Part shown: positions 1 through 9,018 of the stretch, one piece after another
How positions within the stretch are numbered: the stretch's first letter is position 1
How the letters are laid out: each line of letters opens with the position of its first letter
NCBI RefSeq assembly: GCF_000014065.1
Contig: NC_008044.1
Location: 1,263,501 to 1,327,500 of the forward strand
Length of the DNA: 64,000 nt
Direction of reading: 5' to 3'
DNA from: Ruegeria sp. TM1040
Lineage (GTDB): Bacteria; Pseudomonadota; Alphaproteobacteria; Rhodobacterales; Rhodobacteraceae
Program-made: the position numbers and the translations under genes
The notes under the pieces: model-generated
The model's database searches: none
What the model was told of the DNA's origin: nothing
What the model saw: only the letters and a program-made list of their open reading frames with translations

Positions 1-146
1 AAGTTCTGCTCCGGATCGCCAAAGTCGCGCGGGATATACATATGATTGTAAACGGAAAAACCCTTTGCTCCCCAACGCACGGTGGCGTCGAAATACGGGG
101 ATTTGCGGATCTGGGTGCCAAAGCCGAAATCGTCTGCTTGCGTCAT
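1..146 (-). CDS. GcvT/DmdA-like aminomethyltransferase family protein (N-terminal part only)
   Basis: Only the first 48 or so residues are inside the window; the gene runs off the left edge. The ATG at 144-146 is preceded by a good ribosome binding site (GGGAGGA on the minus strand). The segment VRWGAKGFSVYNHM matches the N-terminal signature of the GcvT fold shared by glycine-cleavage T protein and DMSP demethylase DmdA, which pass a one-carbon group to tetrahydrofolate. Roseobacters carry several DmdA-like paralogues, so the substrate cannot be named from this piece. An Lrp/AsnC regulator lies just upstream on the same strand. Confidence 0.6.
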   Translation of the reverse strand, partial: MTQADDFGFGTQIRKSPYFDATVRWGAKGFSVYNHMYIPRDFGDPEQN

Positions 147-305
147 GTGTCGTCCTCCCAACGGTCGGCCAGATCGGCCGAGACAAGCCTGTGTTCGACG
201 ACGATTTAGATCGAAAAACGCGCGCAATTTGGTCCGGAGTTTTCAAATTCTCAGACCGTTCAGACCAATTTTGACGCCCGTTTTGGACAGATCAGACTTG
301 TCGGG

Positions 306-797
306 TCATTTCTCGCTTTTGGCGACCAGTTTCGCGAGGTTCGGGCGGCTCGTCTTGATCTGACGAGTCGCGATGTAGGTCATGTAGCGATCGATGGAGA
401 GCTCGGCCGAGAGCATCTCATCCATGAGGCTCTGAAAGGCGGCAAGCGTGGGGGTGGCGACCTTCATGACATAATCCATGCCACCTCCGGTGGCGACACA
501 GTCGATCACTTCATCAAGTCCGCGGATGTAGGTTTCAAACCTGTCAAAATCCGTCTTGCGGTGATGGGTGAGCGAGATGGTGACGACCACTTGGGTAAAA
601 TCAATGATCCGGTCGAGTGCCAATTCGGCATGATAGCCGCGAATATAGCCAGCGGCCTTGAGCCGTACCAGGCGCGCCCAACAGGGAGTGGGCGAGAGGT
701 TCACAAGCTCCGCAAGCCGGGTCTTGCTCAGTTGGCCGTGTTGCTGCACGGCGCTCAGGATCCGAATTTCTGTCGCGTCGAGACCTTGCTTCTTCAT
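306..797 (-). CDS. Lrp/AsnC family transcriptional regulator
   Basis: A 163-residue protein with the usual two-part layout: an AsnC-type winged helix-turn-helix at about residues 5-65 (LSPTPCWARLVRLKAAGYI is the recognition-helix signature) and a RAM ligand-binding/oligomerisation domain at about 70-150. I place the start at the internal ATG (MKKQGLDATE), where family homology begins; an in-frame ATG at 839 would add 14 unconserved residues. The recognition segment resembles regulators of ectoine and amino-acid use in alphaproteobacteria, but no such catabolic genes are visible here. It may control the GcvT-like gene 160 bases downstream on the same strand. The effector is unknown. Confidence 0.85.
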   Translation of the reverse strand: MKKQGLDATEIRILSAVQQHGQLSKTRLAELVNLSPTPCWARLVRLKAAGYIRGYHAELALDRIIDFTQVVVTISLTHHRKTDFDRFETYIRGLDEVIDCVATGGGMDYVMKVATPTLAAFQSLMDEMLSAELSIDRYMTYIATRQIKTSRPNLAKLVAKSEK

Positions 798-1243
798 TTG
801 TGTGACACATCCATCCAGTCGAACGCCCTGAAGAATCATCCACAGGGGCTACTGGCTCGATCATGAATGAAATTTCCGCTGTCCTGAGCGGGGTTTCCGA
901 CCGTTCCTCATATGGCCACGTCAATTTTTCATTTTCCCGGAGAGACGGGTGGGAGCCAGCCGCGTTGGATTGCGCGTCATTAGGGTTTGGCCCTGTGTCA
1001 CCTCGGGCAAGCAGGGCCTTTGCCGCGGCGGGTGCATGTTTTGGGGCCCGAACGGGCCTGGAGGCGGCTGAATTTGGGGGCGCTGCGTTAAATTGAGATT
1101 TACAACAAGTGTTTAGGTAGGTCATTGACGCTAAAAAAACACCGAAGCGCGCGTTGTGGCCCTTACTGTAAGCAGACCTACCGAACTTGACAGATTTGAG
1201 GCCATTTGGAACTTTGCGCGCAAATATCTGGTCGGGGGGCAAG
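798..1243. other. Intergenic region between divergent Lrp-type and TAXI genes
   Basis: About 450 bases carrying the divergent promoters of the Lrp-type regulator and the TAXI receptor. Open frames inside it are alanine-rich, lack homology signatures and have no convincing ribosome binding site, so I call none. A TTGACA element lies at about 1188, but no clear -10 follows. No RNA gene or repeat was recognised. Confidence 0.5.
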
Positions 1244-2236
1244 ATGGCGATCATCAACAGGGCCATAACGGGGCTCGCGGCGACCATATTGATGTGCGCC
1301 ACCTTGAGCAGCCCTCAGGCGCAGGCCGAAGATTTCATCACAATAGGCACGGGGTCGGTGTCGGGTCTCTATTACCCGGTGGGCAATGCGATCTGCCGCC
1401 TTCTGAACAAGGACCGTCACCGGCACGGGATCCGCTGCACCGCCGAGACCAGCGAGGGGTCACTGGGCAATCTGCGCGATTTGCGCGAAGGGCGGATCGA
1501 CTTTGCGCTGGTTCAGTCCGACTGGCAGGCCAAGGCCTTTGAAGGCACGGCGGCACTGTCACAGGGGGAGCCGTTTTCGGACATGCGCGCGGTGCTGTCC
1601 CTGCACGAAGAGATCTTTACCGTTGTTGCCCGTGCGGATTCCGAGATTGCGACCTTTTCCGATCTGCGCGGCATGCGGGTGAACATCGGCAATGAGGGCT
1701 CGGGGCAGCGCGCCACGATGCTCGCGTTGATGGGGGCTCTGGGCTGGAGCATGGAGAGTTTCTCCGAGGTGCATCATCTGTCTGCCTCCGAGCAATCCGC
1801 AGCGCTTTGTGCGGGGACATTTGATGCGATGGTCTTTGCTGTTGGCCACCCCGCTGCCACCGTCGAAGAGGCGACGACTGCGTGCGACTCGGTTCTGGTG
1901 TCGCTTGATGAACCTTCAATCCGCGCCGTGATCGCGGATACCGGGTATTTCGAGTTCACCGAGATTCCGGCCAACCTCTATCGCGGCAACCCGCATCCGG
2001 TGCAATCCTTTGGCTTTACGGCGACTTTGGTGACAACACGGCACCAGCGGCTCAAGGTGGTGCATGAACTGGTGCGCGCGGTGTTCTCTGATCTCGACGT
2101 TTTGCGCGGCGCGCACCCGGCTTTTTCGCGTCTGGAGGCCGGACCTATGGTTCAAAACGGGCAGACGGCCCCGATCCATCGCGCGGCGCGTGCCTATTAT
2201 CGTGCGTCGGATCTGCTGGAGCGCGACGGTCAGTAG
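1244..2236 (+). CDS. TAXI family TRAP transporter solute-binding receptor
   Basis: A 330-residue periplasmic protein of the TRAP-associated extracytoplasmic immunogenic (TAXI) family. It starts with a signal peptide (MAIINRAITGLAATILMCAT, cleavage after QAQA), followed by the family hallmark ITIGTGSVSGLYYPVGNAICR and the later ALVQSDW and GSVGTRA-like (NEGSGQRATM) segments. The ATG at 1244 has a GGGGGG-type ribosome binding site and gives a clean signal peptide; an upstream in-frame start at 1187 would bury it. Such receptors normally feed a fused DctQM membrane protein, often encoded next door, but none is present here. The gene meets the AttH-like gene tail to tail with a 7-base overlap. 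Substrate unknown. Confidence 0.88.
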   Translation: MAIINRAITGLAATILMCATLSSPQAQAEDFITIGTGSVSGLYYPVGNAICRLLNKDRHRHGIRCTAETSEGSLGNLRDLREGRIDFALVQSDWQAKAFEGTAALSQGEPFSDMRAVLSLHEEIFTVVARADSEIATFSDLRGMRVNIGNEGSGQRATMLALMGALGWSMESFSEVHHLSASEQSAALCAGTFDAMVFAVGHPAATVEEATTACDSVLVSLDEPSIRAVIADTGYFEFTEIPANLYRGNPHPVQSFGFTATLVTTRHQRLKVVHELVRAVFSDLDVLRGAHPAFSRLEAGPMVQNGQTAPIHRAARAYYRASDLLERDGQ

Positions 2237-3324
2237 CCCGTCATCTCCAGATACCCGCTGCCGCCGTGGCTCCCGGAGATCAGAATGGGGCCTTCCCAAT
2301 AGGAAAAACGCGTTCCCATCCAGGCCTTTGGGTTGAGCGCGCGCACGCGGATGTCGATGTCGCGCTCGGGCAGGGAAACCTGCCATGTGGTTGGAAGGCT
2401 ACGCCCGGCCACCTCTGACCAGTCTTGGGGCGTGGCCTGAAAAGCGCCGGGCGAGAGCGGGTGAGCTGTCCCGTCCGGTGAGATCCATGTCCCGGAGGTG
2501 AAATCTCCCCGGTCTCCACGCAGGACAAAGCCCATCAGCTTGGCGCCATCGTCAAGACGCAAGGAGAACCAGTCCCAACCGGTCTGGTCCTCTGCAAGCG
2601 GCTGGCTCGACCATTCCCGGTCGAGCCAGGCTGAACCGGTGACGTTGACCGGGCCTTCGGGCAGGGTCACGGTGCCTTGGACCTCATAGGCAGGCTGGGC
2701 GTAATAATAGCTGGCCTGTCCGTCGGCTGATTTCACCGAGTAGCCCGCATCCCCATGCAAGATCAGCGGCGCATCTGCGGCAAGATCCAGATCATAGGAA
2801 AAATCCTGCCCCCGGGCCGTGAGCGTGAGTTTCTCCAAGCTTGCGTCCGGTGAGGTCATCTCCCAATCGTCGATCCAGGCGGAAAACGGTGCTGCCGAGA
2901 CACCCGCCTGACCCGTGCCACCGCGCCCGATACGTTCTGCAAAGCGGTGAGTGGTCGCTGTGGTGAGGGCGGCATGTCCCATCCAGATTTGTGGGCTTTG
3001 CCAGCCTGCGCGCTCTTCCGGGGCAAGCGCCGAGCGAAACAGGGTCCATTGGATACCGAGATCCGCGCCCTCGGCGGTGCGCAGGTTTGCGGTGAGATAC
3101 CACCATTCGATGCGATATTCGGGGTGGGCGGCGTGATCTTCGGGAAACCTCAAGGCGACACCGCGCTCTGGCACCGCAAAGCCGGTGGCCTCGGTGCCGA
3201 GATTGGCAAAGCCCTGCGCGAGAGCGCCAAGCGGCATGAGCCCGGCCCAGAGACATAGACACAGACAAAGGCCTATGCCTGCGTCTGTTAGCAAAGAGGA
3301 AACGCGAGAAAGGCTAGCGATCAC
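2230..3324 (-). CDS. CrtC/AttH-domain lipocalin-like exported protein
   Basis: About 364 residues; a hydrophobic N-terminal signal (GIGLCLCLCLWAGLMPLGALAQG) precedes a CrtC/AttH fold with the motifs EYRIEWWYLTANL, WMGHAALT and WLDREWSSQPL. The fold is shared with carotenoid 1,2-hydratase, but in this setting, third gene after an ABC ATPase and an FtsX permease, it matches AttH, the periplasmic partner in AttEFGH-type exporters. I propose a GTG start at 3324: it overlaps the permease stop by 11 bases and has GGAG nine bases upstream. The ATG at 3408 would lie deep in the permease. The role is inferred to be lipid or envelope related; a hydratase activity is less likely because no carotenoid genes are nearby. 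Confidence 0.75.
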   Translation of the reverse strand: MIASLSRVSSLLTDAGIGLCLCLCLWAGLMPLGALAQGFANLGTEATGFAVPERGVALRFPEDHAAHPEYRIEWWYLTANLRTAEGADLGIQWTLFRSALAPEERAGWQSPQIWMGHAALTTATTHRFAERIGRGGTGQAGVSAAPFSAWIDDWEMTSPDASLEKLTLTARGQDFSYDLDLAADAPLILHGDAGYSVKSADGQASYYYAQPAYEVQGTVTLPEGPVNVTGSAWLDREWSSQPLAEDQTGWDWFSLRLDDGAKLMGFVLRGDRGDFTSGTWISPDGTAHPLSPGAFQATPQDWSEVAGRSLPTTWQVSLPERDIDIRVRALNPKAWMGTRFSYWEGPILISGSHGGSGYLEMTGY

Positions 3325-5728
3325 TTGCAAATACTCCAAGCAGGGTGGCAGGGGCGAGCCGCGCGAGACGCAAGGCTGGCAAGAGGCTCGCAAGCGCTGC
3401 AACCGCAAGCGTCAGCACCAGCAATCGCCCCCAATCGGCAGGAAAAAGATACATTGGCAGGCGCCAGCCAAAGGCTTCGAGGTTGATGACCTTCAGCAAG
3501 GCCCAGGCCAGAAACAATCCCAGCGGCAGCGACAGCATGAATGTGGCAAGCGCAAAGGCGAGGCTGCGGCATAGCTCAAGCCCTGCAAGCGCGGGCCGCG
3601 TCACACCCATCGCCCAGATCGGGGCCAGATGGGGAAGACGTTTGTGCCACTGGCTGAGAAAGCTGGTCAAAAGCGCAAACCCCGCCACCCCCAGTGTCAG
3701 GATGTTGAGCGCGCCCGTCACCACAAAGGTACGGTCAAAGATCCCAACCGAGAGCTGCCGGATCGCCGCGCCCTCGACAATCTCATCGGTGCCAAGATTG
3801 AGGTCGCCCCGCGCGCGTTGCATCAGCTCTGCGGTCGAGAGGCCTTCTGGCGCGATCAGCCCGACCCGCGATACGGCGAGGTCACTGCGCTTGGCGCGCA
3901 GCGTGGAGAGCGCCACCACCGCCTGACCGTCCGGGTTGCCGTAATCTGGATAGATCCCGGCCACCGTCGGCGACCAGTCCGGGGCAAGGCGCAGCCGATC
4001 GCCCAGCGCCAGACCTTCGCGATGCGCAAGCTGTTCGCTGACCAGCACCGCGCCCGCACTGTAGAGCTGTGTCCAGACCTCTGGGTCTGCGCTCAGAAGC
4101 GGCCACTTGCTGCGGTAGATCGGATCATCGACGATGCCATAGATGCGCAGCGGCGCCGAGGCGGTGCGGCTGTCGCTGCGATACTGCGGCAGGGTGCGGG
4201 CGCCAAGGCTCTCGGCCCATGTCGCGACCTCTTCAGCCGCGAGGGGGGATGTGACCTCCAGATAGGCATCGGCGGGCACGCGCTGCTCGATCCAGTCCAG
4301 AAAGGTGAGCCGGAAGCTCGAAACCATGGTGCCGACACCGATGTTGGTCGCAATCGCCAAAAGGAGAGCCATCAAGGGCAACGAAAGCCCCACCAGTTGC
4401 AAGCGGCTGTCTGCCACCATCCAGCGCCAGACCGGGCTCTTGAGCGGTTTGAGGAAAAGGCCGGTTGCCCCCCAGAGGAGCGGCGGCACCAAAAGCGCGC
4501 TCCCGAGCAGAGTGCCCCCCAGAAAGCCAAAGCCGCCCCAGAGCCCCGGCAGGCCCCAGAGTGCGAGTGCGCCGGCTGCGATCAAACCGATTGCAGCGCC
4601 GCAGAAGAGCGCAATGCCCCGCGCGGTGATGCGAGAGGCGGAAACCGCCGGGCGTGAGAGCGTGCTCGCCATACGGTGCAGCGCCAAAAAAGCCTGCAGC
4701 CCTGCCGCCGCAGTGCCTACGGCCGTCATCGTCAGCCCTGAGAGCACCCAGAGCGGGCGCAGCGTAAGACTGCCATCAACAGGCGCGCCATAAAGCCCGC
4801 GCAGCGTGGCGCTGACGTCCGGCAGCAGCATCGCCGCCAGCAGATAGCCGATGACCAACCCTAATGTTCCGGCTACGACTGCAAGGATCAAAAGTTCCAG
4901 GCAGAGCGCCCGCAGAAGCGCGCGGGTGGACACTCCGAGGCAGCGCAGAGTGGTAATGGTACCGCGGCGCTGCTCGATCCCGAGTGTCACGCTCCCCTGT
5001 ACGATAAAGAGCCCGACGCAGAAGGCGAGAAATCCAAAGGCGGTCAGGTTGAGGTGAAAACTGCGGGTCAGGCGCGCAGGATCGGCCAGCGCACCATCGG
5101 CGTTTTGCGAGACCTCCAGCTCTGGGGCAAGAGCGGCAAGCGCGGTGAGCCCGGATGGCTGATCCGGCAGGATCAACAGGCGCGAGAGCGAATTCTCCTG
5201 GCCCAGCAGTTCCCCGGCAAGAGAAAGATCCATCAGCACCACGCGCGGCGGCAGTTGTGGCAACGGAACCCTGTTCTCAAACTCGGCGAGCGCGGGCAGG
5301 GTGTCGGGATGGGCATAGACCACGCCCGGCGGGGTCAGGAGCGCAGGAAGATCGAACCCGGCCTCTGAGGCGGCGTCCAGCATCGCAGCCGTGCCCGGGT
5401 AGCTGAGCGCATCCACGCCCAGAACCGTAATCGGGCTGCCCGCTGCCTGCCAAGTGCCCTCAAGGATCGGTGAAAGCTGCCACCCCGCGCGCCGCAGCGA
5501 GACATAGGTCTGAAGCGGGATCGGGTCATTGTCCGGTGCTGCGAGGGCCTGAAGCTCAGTGTTGCCAAGTTGCTCAACCGCGCGGGCATAGGAGGCGCGG
5601 GCCTCAGCGTTGATCGCTTGAACTGCGGACCACAACGCCGTTGCAAGTGCCAGACCGGCAACCAGCAAAAAGAGCTGCAACGGCGCCCGGCGCCAATGGC
5701 TCAGGAAGCAATAGAGCGTCTGCCTCAT
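3314..5728 (-). CDS. FtsX-like ABC transporter permease (AttFG-type, long form)
   Basis: An 804-residue membrane protein with one N-terminal membrane segment (about 20-40), a large periplasmic domain, three further membrane segments around 240-370 and a second FtsX-type repeat toward the C-terminus. It therefore looks like two four-helix permease halves joined in one chain, as in MacB/LolCE-class mechanotransmission systems. The start ATG overlaps the stop of the ATPase gene (ATGA), which decides it and implies translational coupling. In AttEFGH systems two separate permeases are often seen; here one long protein serves. Substrate unknown; lipoprotein or lipid handling is the family trend. 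Confidence 0.85.
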   Translation of the reverse strand: MRQTLYCFLSHWRRAPLQLFLLVAGLALATALWSAVQAINAEARASYARAVEQLGNTELQALAAPDNDPIPLQTYVSLRRAGWQLSPILEGTWQAAGSPITVLGVDALSYPGTAAMLDAASEAGFDLPALLTPPGVVYAHPDTLPALAEFENRVPLPQLPPRVVLMDLSLAGELLGQENSLSRLLILPDQPSGLTALAALAPELEVSQNADGALADPARLTRSFHLNLTAFGFLAFCVGLFIVQGSVTLGIEQRRGTITTLRCLGVSTRALLRALCLELLILAVVAGTLGLVIGYLLAAMLLPDVSATLRGLYGAPVDGSLTLRPLWVLSGLTMTAVGTAAAGLQAFLALHRMASTLSRPAVSASRITARGIALFCGAAIGLIAAGALALWGLPGLWGGFGFLGGTLLGSALLVPPLLWGATGLFLKPLKSPVWRWMVADSRLQLVGLSLPLMALLLAIATNIGVGTMVSSFRLTFLDWIEQRVPADAYLEVTSPLAAEEVATWAESLGARTLPQYRSDSRTASAPLRIYGIVDDPIYRSKWPLLSADPEVWTQLYSAGAVLVSEQLAHREGLALGDRLRLAPDWSPTVAGIYPDYGNPDGQAVVALSTLRAKRSDLAVSRVGLIAPEGLSTAELMQRARGDLNLGTDEIVEGAAIRQLSVGIFDRTFVVTGALNILTLGVAGFALLTSFLSQWHKRLPHLAPIWAMGVTRPALAGLELCRSLAFALATFMLSLPLGLFLAWALLKVINLEAFGWRLPMYLFPADWGRLLVLTLAVAALASLLPALRLARLAPATLLGVFASDR

Positions 5729-6387
5729 GGGGCGTGATCCCGCACCTGCCCGGCCCTCAGGTGCAGGTGCCGACTGCAGCGCGCCGCGATGGCGGCGGAA
5801 TGGGTGACAAGGAACAAGGCACAACCGGTGTCCGCGACCAGCTCCAGCATCAGGCGCAGCACCTCCGCGCTTGCGGTTTCATCTAGATTGCCGGTGGGCT
5901 CATCCGCCAACAGAAGATCCGGGCGCAGGGTCAGGGCGCGCGCAATCGCCACCCGTTGCTGCTGCCCGCCAGAGATTTGCTCGGGGTAGCGCGCAGTGAG
6001 ATCCGCAAGGCCCAGTCGAGACGTGACTTCCGCACTCCAGGCGGGATCAAATCGCCCGCCGAGCTTGGCGTGAAGCGCGATATTGTCCGCAACCGTAAGC
6101 GCGGGCACGAGGTTGAACTGTTGAAAGACCAACGCAATGCGGCTGCGCCGAAGCTCCGAGGCTGCGCGATCATTGAGCCGGGTGATCTCGTGTTCCAGAA
6201 AGCGGATCTCTCCGTGGCTGGGGCGGTCCAGCGCTGCCAGCATGTGCAAGAGCGTGCTTTTGCCCGAGCCGCTCTCTCCGGTCAGGGCCACGCTTTCGCC
6301 GCGCGCCACCTCGAACGAGACATCCCGCAGCACATCGCGGGTCCCGCCGGGGTGGCGATGGGTCAGGCCGTTCACACTCAAAAGCAT
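5725..6387 (-). CDS. LolD/MacB-type ABC transporter ATPase (AttE-like)
   Basis: A 220-residue ATPase with Walker A GESGSGKST (about residues 36-44), Q-loop FQQFNLVPALT, signature ISGGQQQRVAIARAL and Walker B LLLADEPTGNLD, the form typical of FtsX-coupled exporters. The start at 6387 is chosen because AAGGGG lies eight bases upstream; the in-frame ATG at 6420 has no ribosome binding site. It is first in a three-gene operon (ATPase, permease, CrtC/AttH-domain protein) with start/stop overlaps at both junctions, so the three products almost certainly form one envelope complex. Confidence 0.9.
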   Translation of the reverse strand: MLLSVNGLTHRHPGGTRDVLRDVSFEVARGESVALTGESGSGKSTLLHMLAALDRPSHGEIRFLEHEITRLNDRAASELRRSRIALVFQQFNLVPALTVADNIALHAKLGGRFDPAWSAEVTSRLGLADLTARYPEQISGGQQQRVAIARALTLRPDLLLADEPTGNLDETASAEVLRLMLELVADTGCALFLVTHSAAIAARCSRHLHLRAGQVRDHAP

Positions 6388-6512
6388 CAGAATGCCCCTT
6401 GAACCAATATCTTGCCTCATGGATGTAATGCAGGCGTTGCACGATCAACCCCTGATTTCTAAGCTGCGCCAGAGTGCCGCCCTATTGACCGAGCGAAGGA
6501 CCCGCTACTTAG

Positions 6513-6956
6513 ATGACATTGATCCAGCAAATTTTCTGGGGGGGGCTGTTTCTGTTTGTATGCCTGATCCTCGAGACCATCATGCTTTTGTGGTGTGCGG
6601 ATGCGCTGCGACGCCATCGCATCCGCTTTCAACGTCTCTCGAGTATGGCGCATCAGACCGGGGTCCTGCTGATCTCGATCGGGTTCGTGGTCGGAGCGCA
6701 TACGGCACAGATCTGGATCTGGTCCGCGGCGCTGTTGCTCAAGGCGCAGACCTTTGAAACCTGGAACGAGGCGGTCTATTTCTCGGTCGCCACCTACACA
6801 ACGCTGGGCTATGGCGACATCGTATTGGACGCCGGACACAGGATTTTTGCGTCTTTTGCGGCCATGACGGGCATGCTCGCGTTTGGGATAAGCACGGCAT
6901 TTCTGGTGGCCGTGATGCGGTCCGGGCTGGCACATGGGCCTTTTCGCGATGAGTAA
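6513..6956 (+). CDS. Two-pore-type ion channel family protein (potassium selectivity filter)
   Basis: A 147-residue membrane protein with hydrophobic segments at about 5-27 and 48-75, a re-entrant pore and a last helix at about 110-135. The pore carries TYTTLGYGDIV, the canonical potassium selectivity filter (T-x-GYGD). Family Ion_trans_2. It has no cytosolic regulatory RCK domain, so gating must be intrinsic or by a partner. Such short channels occur widely in alphaproteobacteria without assigned physiology. It is divergent from the ABC operon and 30 bases upstream of the YihY gene, with which it may be co-transcribed. Confidence 0.85.
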   Translation: MTLIQQIFWGGLFLFVCLILETIMLLWCADALRRHRIRFQRLSSMAHQTGVLLISIGFVVGAHTAQIWIWSAALLLKAQTFETWNEAVYFSVATYTTLGYGDIVLDAGHRIFASFAAMTGMLAFGISTAFLVAVMRSGLAHGPFRDE

Positions 6957-6986
6957 GCCCGCAGATTTGCCTTCTCAGAGGAGAGG

Positions 6987-7853
6987 ATGATGGCGATTGG
7001 CCAAGCCGTGATACAGGCTCTCGTGATTGCGCGCCGCGCGCTCGGGCGCTTCAGCCGCAAGAATGCATGGGTGCTGAGCAGCCATATCGCCATGTCGATG
7101 ATGATGGCACTCTTTCCTTTTGTTCTCTTCACGGTGTCGCTGAGCGGCGCCATCGCCAGCCTGTTTTCCCATCGCATCGTTGTGGATGACGTGGTCAATC
7201 TGGTGTTTGGCAGCTGGCCGCAGTCGGTTGCTGAGCCGATCACCCGCGAGGTCTATGCCGTGCTCGAGACCTCTGGCACTGGCCTCATGACCCTTGGCGG
7301 GGTGCTGGCGCTCTATTTTGCCTCCAATGGTGTGGATGCGATCCGTATCGCGATGCTCAGAGCCTACGGTCAGGAAGAAACACGTCCCTTCTGGAAGCAC
7401 CGCCTGATCTCCTTGGGGCTGGTGATCCTGGGCGGAGCAGGGCTGCTGCTGACAGCAGTGTTTGAACTGTTCTTGCCGCTGGGGGCGCGCTTTGTGGGGC
7501 GTTTCTTTCCGGATCTCGATTTTCTGCGAGGCTGGGAGCAGGGCGCCAACGGGCTTGTTGTGGCCGTGATCCCGGTGGCGGCGGTGTTCCTCTATCACCT
7601 TGTTCTTCTGCCAAAGCGTGAAACCCTGCGCCATGTGCTGCCAGGGGCGCTCGTGACGCTCGTGTTGTGGTGGGCGTCTGGTGCCGGGTTTGCGTTCTAT
7701 GTCTCGAGTTTTGCAAGCTATTCTGCCACCTATGCGGGGCTTGCGGGGGCGATGGCGGCGCTGATCTTTCTGTACCTCAATGCAGCGATCCTGATCCTTG
7801 GTGCCGAGATCAACGGGGTCCTGCAAACCGACCGACAGGCGCGCGATGCCTGA
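6987..7853 (+). CDS. YihY/BrkB family inner-membrane protein
   Basis: 288 residues with about six membrane segments and the family layout: a conserved N-terminal SSHIAMSMMMALFPFVLF-like helix, a central ALYFASNGVDAIRIAML segment and a C-terminal LAGAMAALIFLYLNAAILILGAEIN block, which is the strongest family signature. The ribosome binding site is AGAGGAGAGG; ATG at 6987 or 6990 are both possible. The family was once called ribonuclease BN by mistake; its real function (possibly a transporter or membrane chaperone) is unknown. Likely co-transcribed with the ion channel gene upstream. Confidence 0.85.
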   Translation: MMAIGQAVIQALVIARRALGRFSRKNAWVLSSHIAMSMMMALFPFVLFTVSLSGAIASLFSHRIVVDDVVNLVFGSWPQSVAEPITREVYAVLETSGTGLMTLGGVLALYFASNGVDAIRIAMLRAYGQEETRPFWKHRLISLGLVILGGAGLLLTAVFELFLPLGARFVGRFFPDLDFLRGWEQGANGLVVAVIPVAAVFLYHLVLLPKRETLRHVLPGALVTLVLWWASGAGFAFYVSSFASYSATYAGLAGAMAALIFLYLNAAILILGAEINGVLQTDRQARDA

Positions 7854-7977
7854 TCTGTCGTCTTAAATTGTCCTGAAGCGCACGTTTTTCGCCGTATTTC
7901 AGCCCAGAGCTTGACCAGGCCTACGCAGTAGCTAGGAGGAGGTGGATTTACGGGTCGCGTTTCGGGGGAACCTTTTT

Positions 7978-8187
7978 ATGTCACAGACTGCTTTGCCTTC
8001 GGGCCGTGCTAAGCTCCTGGAACTGACCCGCTCGGTCGTAACGCAGAGTCATGCGCGCGCGGGACTGGCGCGCCGCGCGACTGAAAAGCCCGGCATGCCG
8101 GGCGCAAGCAACAGTGATCCGCTCCTGTCGCTCAGAGATCTCGCGGTAAAGTCGCTGCGCCCCAAAGCGATGCGCGACAGAGGTTAG
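7978..8187 (+). CDS. Possible small hypothetical protein
   Basis: A possible 69-residue product starting MSQTALPSGRAKLLELTRSV, rich in Ala, Arg and Ser, with no recognised domain. Support is weak: the best start has only a G-run 11 bases upstream, and a strong AGGAGG at about 7933 sits too close to an in-frame GTG at 7942 to serve it well. If it is not a gene, 7854-8217 is an unassigned gap between the convergent YihY and rlmE genes. Confidence 0.3.
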   Translation: MSQTALPSGRAKLLELTRSVVTQSHARAGLARRATEKPGMPGASNSDPLLSLRDLAVKSLRPKAMRDRG

Positions 8188-8217
8188 ACACCGCTTTTGA
8201 TGTTCGGCGGGTGAAGA

Positions 8218-8934
8218 TCAGCCTCTAAAGCCTGTCGCCACAACAAATTTCTCCGAACTGTCAGCCCGTGAGGAGGGCGGCTTTACATTGGCGACGGATT
8301 TGAATTTCTGCTTCAGCAGCTTTTGCAGTTCGCCTTCGGCACCACCGGCCAGAACCTTGGCGACAAAGGTGCCGCCTTCCTCGAGTACATCAAAGGCGAA
8401 ATAGGCAGCGGTCTCGCAGAGAGACATAATCCGCAGGTGGTCCGTCTGCTTGTGCCCCGAACTGGAGGCCGCCATGTCCGACATCACCACATCCGCCTGA
8501 CCGCCTAACCATTCCTTGACCTGATCGTCCGCGCCTTCGTCCATAAAGTCGAGCTGATGGAACTCGGCGCCTGCAAGTGGTTCGACCTCTTGCAGGTCAA
8601 TGCCGATGAAACGTCCAATGGCTTTGCCGGATTTCTCGCCCAGCGCATTGATGCGCGGCACCGCCACCTGTGCCCAACCGCCCGGCGCACAGCCCAGATC
8701 AACAACCCGGGCCCCGGGCACAAGAAAGCGGTATTTGTCGTCGAGTTCCATGATCTTGAACGCCGCGCGTCCGCGATAGCCCTCGGCCTGCGCCCGTTTG
8801 ACATATGGATCATTGAGCTGCCGCTGCAGCCAGCGGGTCGAGCTCAGTCGGCGCCCACGCGCGGTCTTGACCTTGACGGTCAGATCCCGCTGGCCCCGGC
8901 CAGAGGTGTTCTTTCCTGTTGGTTTCTTCGCCAT
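8218..8934 (-). CDS. rlmE: 23S rRNA (uridine-2'-O-)-methyltransferase RlmE (FtsJ/RrmJ)
   Basis: A 238-residue SAM-dependent methyltransferase that modifies U2552 of 23S rRNA in the A-site region of the 50S subunit. The basic N-terminus is followed by the Rossmann motif [16 protein letters not shown] (motif I), the VVMSDMAA catalytic Asp region and FVAKVLAGG with the catalytic Lys, giving the K-D-K-E pattern of the family. I choose the ATG at 8934 (MAKKPTGKN) because AGAGGA is then properly spaced; the ATG at 8940 abuts it. It lies 79 bases after ppx/gppA on the same strand, a pairing common in alphaproteobacteria. Confidence 0.92.
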   Translation of the reverse strand: MAKKPTGKNTSGRGQRDLTVKVKTARGRRLSSTRWLQRQLNDPYVKRAQAEGYRGRAAFKIMELDDKYRFLVPGARVVDLGCAPGGWAQVAVPRINALGEKSGKAIGRFIGIDLQEVEPLAGAEFHQLDFMDEGADDQVKEWLGGQADVVMSDMAASSSGHKQTDHLRIMSLCETAAYFAFDVLEEGGTFVAKVLAGGAEGELQKLLKQKFKSVANVKPPSSRADSSEKFVVATGFRG

Positions 8935-9018
8935 GGTCATTCCTCTTACACGTCGTGCGCCACCTCAAAGGCGCGGCTTTGGGGCTATAACCGAGTTTTG
9001 CCGGCGCAGAAAGGGGCC

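Noticed and set aside
601-1302. 233-codon minus-strand frame overlapping the Lrp gene and the gap after it
   Set aside because: Overlaps the well-supported Lrp-type gene in another frame, with no signature and no binding site.
2230-3324. Carotenoid 1,2-hydratase of a carotenoid pathway
   Set aside because: Domain match only; no carotenoid genes nearby, and the operon partners are an ABC ATPase and FtsX permease.
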